64,000 nt of DNA from PALSA-693 sp963780345. Lineage in GTDB: Bacteria > Actinomycetota > Acidimicrobiia > Acidimicrobiales > Palsa-688. The stretch is taken from the NCBI GenBank assembly GCA_963780345.1, contig CAWABU010000002.1:682001-746000 (forward strand), given 5' to 3'. Made by a program: the position numbers and the translations under genes. Below are positions 61,566 through 64,000 of the stretch, one piece after another. The stretch's first letter is position 1. Each line of letters begins with the position of its first letter. Below the pieces are notes generated by a model that had not been told where the DNA came from, ran no database searches, and saw only the letters and a program-made list of their open reading frames with translations.

Positions 61566-61859
61566 TCAGCGAATCCTGGCGGATACCGGCGTGGGCGTCA
61601 GGCAGCGCACGAACTCGGTCAACGCTTCTACCGACACCCGCCGGCTGCCGCCGATGCGAACGGACGGCAGCTTGGCGGTCGTCAGTAGCTCGTAGAGCTT
61701 GGTCCGACCGATTCCCAGCGCTCGAGCGGCTTCCTCGGGAGTGAGAAGGAGCCTTGGCAGCCCGTCAGGCATACCGGGAGATAGATCATGAGGGTGGGGC
61801 GCTGCAGAGGCCGTCTCGCCCGCCAATCCCATCCCACCCGCCGTCGCCGTATCCGCCAC
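61566..61859 (-). CDS. xis: Excisionase-family DNA-binding protein
   Basis: 97-residue protein with a MerR-like winged helix of the excisionase type (LLTPEEAARALGIGRTKLYELLTTAKLPSVRIGGSRRVSVEALTEFV), needed for directionality of recombination. The GTG at 61859 is supported by GGAGG 7 bases upstream; an internal ATG at 61772 lacks one. Co-transcribed with int (3-base gap). Confidence 0.88.
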   Translation of the reverse strand: MADTATAGGMGLAGETASAAPHPHDLSPGMPDGLPRLLLTPEEAARALGIGRTKLYELLTTAKLPSVRIGGSRRVSVEALTEFVRCLTPTPVSARIR

Positions 61860-61889
61860 GCTCCTACCTCCTGTCCGACGCAGGTCAGC

Positions 61890-61909
61890 TATACGACTAT
61901 ATGTCTATA
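61890..61909. promoter_or_regulatory. 8-bp TATA iterons upstream of xis-int
   Basis: TATACGAC, TATATGTC and TATACC follow each other at exact 8-base steps (61890, 61898, 61906), 31-50 bases before the xis start, in a short AT-rich patch. They could be Xis or repressor binding sites, or contain the -10 box of the xis-int promoter. Confidence 0.5.
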
Positions 61910-61950
61910 CCAGTAGGTCTCGCTTGTCAAGCACTGCTCTGGGCGGCGGT

Positions 61951-62727
61951 TCAGCGAGCCGGCAGGTCGTAAGTGAGCACATACCGGTCGGCGGCCATCA
62001 CCGTGTCGCAGACTTCGACCGGTTGCCCGTTCGAGTCGTATGCGGTCCGGACGACCCCAATGACCGGCACGCCGGGCATGAGCCGAAGGGCCTTCACCTC
62101 TTCGGGCGAGGGCATGCGTGCCGTTACCTCCTCGGCAAAGCGCTCAAGGCGATGTCCGGCTTCCTCGATCCGGGCGTAGATACCTCCCGGGCCGGTATTC
62201 GGCTCCGTCATTTGGGTGCCCTCGGCCAGGCTCCACGGAACGTACGACGTCGCCGTTTCCATCGGGAATCCGTCCGCCAGGTAGCGGCGCCGGCGAACCA
62301 GGACCGGAGCATCAGGCTCAAGTTCGAGCCGCTGGGCGACATTCGGGGGAGCGGAAATGGCCTGTCCGAGCTCGAGGATCTCGACCTCCGGAGTGCGCCC
62401 GGCCGCTTCCATCTCGACCTGGTAAGCCGCCTTGCCGACCTCGCGGTGGCGCCGCAGGAAGCGGTCGTGGGCAACCCGTTGCACGACCGGGCGCCTTCGA
62501 ACGAACCCGCCTCGTCCGTGCTCGGTCTCGATGAGCCCCTCGGCCCGAAGGATGGCCACGGCCTGTCGCACCGTGCCACGAGCTGCGCCGTAGGTCTCCA
62601 TCAGGCCACGTTCGCTCGGCAACTGCTCCCCAGGCGCGAGCCCGCCATTGTTGATGGCGTCTCGCAACCGATCGGCGATCTGCCGGTAGACGGCGCGGTC
62701 GCTACTAGGGTCGACAGGACCAAGCAC
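61951..62727 (-). CDS. GntR-family (HutC/UTRA) repressor, KorSA-like
   Basis: 258-residue regulator: N-terminal GntR winged helix (YRQIADRLRDAINNGGLAPGEQLPSERGLMETYGAARGTVRQAVAIL) and a C-terminal UTRA ligand domain (ETATSYVP, AYDSNGQPVEVCDTVMAADRYVL). In pSAM2-like elements a protein of this type (KorSA) represses transfer and replication genes. Start GTG 62727; a palindrome lies 22 bases upstream, shared with the divergent NUDIX gene, indicating autoregulation and co-regulation. Confidence 0.9.
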   Translation of the reverse strand: MLGPVDPSSDRAVYRQIADRLRDAINNGGLAPGEQLPSERGLMETYGAARGTVRQAVAILRAEGLIETEHGRGGFVRRRPVVQRVAHDRFLRRHREVGKAAYQVEMEAAGRTPEVEILELGQAISAPPNVAQRLELEPDAPVLVRRRRYLADGFPMETATSYVPWSLAEGTQMTEPNTGPGGIYARIEEAGHRLERFAEEVTARMPSPEEVKALRLMPGVPVIGVVRTAYDSNGQPVEVCDTVMAADRYVLTYDLPAR

Positions 62728-62748
62728 TGGTGCAGCCTTCTAATCGTC

Positions 62749-62766
62749 TGTACCAGTCACTGTACA
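62749..62766. promoter_or_regulatory. GntR operator palindrome
   Basis: TGTAC - 8 bases - GTACA centred between the divergent gntR and NUDIX starts (22 and 24 bases from them). The size and symmetry fit a HutC-type GntR dimer; it would overlap both promoters. Confidence 0.65.
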
Positions 62767-62790
62767 AGCCTGACACGCTGGAGGACGACA

Positions 62791-63216
62791 GTGACATCTC
62801 CTCGGCACTCGGTGAGCGTGGCTGCCGCGGTCGTCGACAAAGACGGCCGGCTGCTCGTCATCCGCAGACGGGACAACGGCCATTGGGAACCACCCGGCGG
62901 TGTCCTAGAGCTCGACGAGACAATCGAGGACGGCTTGGTGCGGGAGGTCCGCGAGGAAACCGGGCTCACGGTGAAGCCGGAACGACTTACCGGGCTGTAT
63001 AAGAACATGCAGCGAGGGATCGTCGCGTTGGTATTTCGTTGCTCCGTCGTAGCAGGTTCGCATACCTCGACGGCCGAAGCCGCCGAGGTCAGTTGGCTCA
63101 CGGCTGACGAAGTCAGGGTCCGGTTGAACGAGGCGTACGCCGCCAGATTGCTGGATGGTTTGCTTGACGGCCCGCCGAAGATCCGAGCCCATGACGGAGT
63201 TCGGCTGGTGAGATAA
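62791..63216 (+). CDS. NUDIX hydrolase (Pif-like)
   Basis: 141-residue NUDIX protein with the full box G-x5-E-x7-REVREETGL (GGVLELDETIEDGLVREVREETGL). It cleaves a nucleoside diphosphate linked to another moiety. In pSAM2 the Pif protein, which carries a NUDIX motif, limits redundant transfer; the neighbouring GntR gene supports such a role. GTG start with GGAGG 6 bases upstream; the longer frame into gntR is rejected. Confidence 0.9.
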   Translation: MTSPRHSVSVAAAVVDKDGRLLVIRRRDNGHWEPPGGVLELDETIEDGLVREVREETGLTVKPERLTGLYKNMQRGIVALVFRCSVVAGSHTSTAEAAEVSWLTADEVRVRLNEAYAARLLDGLLDGPPKIRAHDGVRLVR

Positions 63217-63321
63217 GGACGGCCGTTCGACGCCAATGACGCCTTAGCGCTGGAATCGGGAGCGCAGGAGGCTCACAAGATCTCAGATATCCAGGATGAG
63301 GCGTGCACGCCTGATGAGTAA

Positions 63322-63600
63322 TCAGTCAGCGCGTGTCGAGGCCCACGCCCAGCTCGACTCGAAGTCGAAGTGCTCCTCATGCCTCGGGTTCTCGCAGGTC
63401 TAGACCCATCGATCTCCTGAACGACCCACCAGAATGACGTCGTCGTCATGCCCGCGGATCGGACAGACACCCCGGAACGGTCGGCGAATCACCTTCGGGC
63501 GGGCCTGTCGTTCGCCAGCGCCAGCACCTCGACGGAGGCGAAGCTGCGAGGGCACGGCTCGGAACGCGAGCAGCTCGTTCCACTCTCTCGGCGGTGAAGT
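63322..63600 (-). pseudogene. Decayed small zinc-ribbon-like gene
   Basis: The minus-strand frame reads ...VIRRPFRGVCPIRGHDDDVILVGRSGDRWV, an in-frame TAG (63400-63402), then TCENPRHEEHFDFESSWAWAS and a stop at 63322. The sequence on both sides of the TAG looks coding, with partial cysteine pairs, which suggests an inactivated gene. I do not recognise the family. No start is defined. The stretch 63217-63321 shows nothing. Confidence 0.4.
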
Positions 63601-63675
63601 CCGCCGGCTTCGACCGGGCCTAGGTCATAATGTCGCCCTGCCCCGAGTTCTGGGCGACGTTGCCGTCCCGCTGTC

Positions 63676-64000
63676 TAGATATTGCGGGACATTCTCGTGA
63701 ACTGCACGAACGCGTGGCATGATCCGGCGGCGCACACTCCGATCTCGCTCAGCGCGTTCGCTTGACCGAGCACGCTCACGACGAGAAAGTCCTTGGTGCT
63801 TCCCGCAGAGCTTGACGTTCACCGACTTCGTGGTCAGGGGCCCTGCCAGGAACGTGCCGTCGCTGGCTACCGTCGACGCCGAGTCGTGCAGGGCGATCCC
63901 GAAGATGTGGGCGGCGATGAACTCGCCAACATGCCCTGGGAGAGCGGGGCGTCCAGGTGAGTTTGGCGATACTGGCGTCGATGAGGTTGCGCTAGTGAAG
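63676..64000 (-). pseudogene. Frameshifted remnant resembling a DUF6998-type protein
   Basis: Minus-strand pieces GEFIAAHIFGIALHDSAS...SDGTFLAGPLTTKSVNVKLCGKHQGL and DFLVVSVLGQANALSEIGVCAAG lie in different frames, joined by a frameshift near 63785; a third piece RNLIDASIAKL lies in yet another frame near 63985. The order of motifs is that of small proteins I know as DUF6998; the name is from memory. The gene is broken at least twice and continues to the window edge. Confidence 0.4.

Larger units (their letters stand above)
60340..64000. mobile_element. Integrated element at tRNA-Pro (AICE-like), right end outside the window
   Basis: From the tRNA 3' end: integrase, excisionase, GntR repressor, NUDIX protein, then decayed genes. 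Integrase next to its tRNA target, with xis upstream and a GntR (KorSA-like)/NUDIX (Pif-like) pair, is the control module of pSAM2-type actinomycete integrative and conjugative elements; pSAM2 itself uses a tRNA-Pro gene. No second copy of the tRNA 3' end is seen up to 64000, so attR and any rep/tra genes are beyond the window. Confidence 0.7.

Overview
This is a GC-rich (about 70 percent by eye) 64 kb segment of an actinobacterial chromosome. Several marks point to Actinomycetota: a GlnE adenylyltransferase with two type-I glutamine synthetases and a GlnR-like regulator, a WhiB protein, a pit / small membrane protein / DUF3349 trio and a ponA2-whiB-ArsA-ArsA block, both arranged as in Mycobacterium, and many GTG starts. 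The class is uncertain; an uncultured Acidimicrobiia-like lineage is my guess, not shown by the sequence.

Layout. 1-3.4 kb: a proton-pumping pyrophosphatase (cut by the window edge) coupled to a DtxR-type regulator, and an RsbV/RsbW-like antagonist/kinase pair. 3.5-7.2 kb: an operon of two ABC-2 exporters. 7.4-13.8 kb: HAD phosphatase, a tiny membrane peptide, a TetR regulator, NAD synthetase, and a TetR/MFS drug-efflux pair with a clear operator. 14-20.3 kb: GlnE, an MscL channel with a zinc ribbon, and a soluble MgtE-N/CBS protein coupled to an NRAMP-related permease (probable magnesium uptake). 20.4-24.8 kb: TrpB2, a repeat-filled spacer, an unknown protein, polyphosphate kinase 2 and CorA. 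25-27.6 kb: a phosphate transporter operon behind a PHO-box-like repeat, then an SDR. 27.7-31.9 kb: a Fur-family regulator divergent from a nickel/cobalt permease, a phosphotransferase, a CMD-family protein and a VOC protein. 32-41.3 kb: two large exported repeat proteins flanking MurJ and a P450. One is a Tat-exported cysteine-rich MauA-like domain fused to seven propeller-like repeats; the other is a LamG/Ig-like/esterase protein. 41.3-42.9 kb: a mobile-element scar with YefM/YoeB and a broken integrase. 42.9-46.7 kb: nitrogen assimilation (glnA, divergent glnA2, glnR-like). 46.8-50.7 kb: RidA, a compact 2Fe-2S/molybdopterin fusion, an A-type Fe-S protein and an Mrp ATPase. 50.8-60.1 kb: a trypsin-fold pseudoprotease, PBP1A, Rieske protein, WhiB, two ArsA ATPases, a STAS protein, a receiver-like protein and an amidase.

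60.28-64 kb: tRNA-Pro(CGG) with an integrated element at its 3' end: integrase, excisionase, a GntR repressor divergent from a NUDIX protein over a shared palindrome, then decayed coding sequence. This gene set resembles the control end of an actinomycete integrative and conjugative element of the pSAM2 type; replication and transfer genes, if present, lie beyond the window.

The strongest candidates for something undescribed are the MauA-like/propeller fusion, the truncated 2Fe-2S/Mo fusion with its missing start codon, the split MgtE-N/CBS-NRAMP system, the zinc-ribbon MscL and the four-copy 28-bp intergenic repeat.
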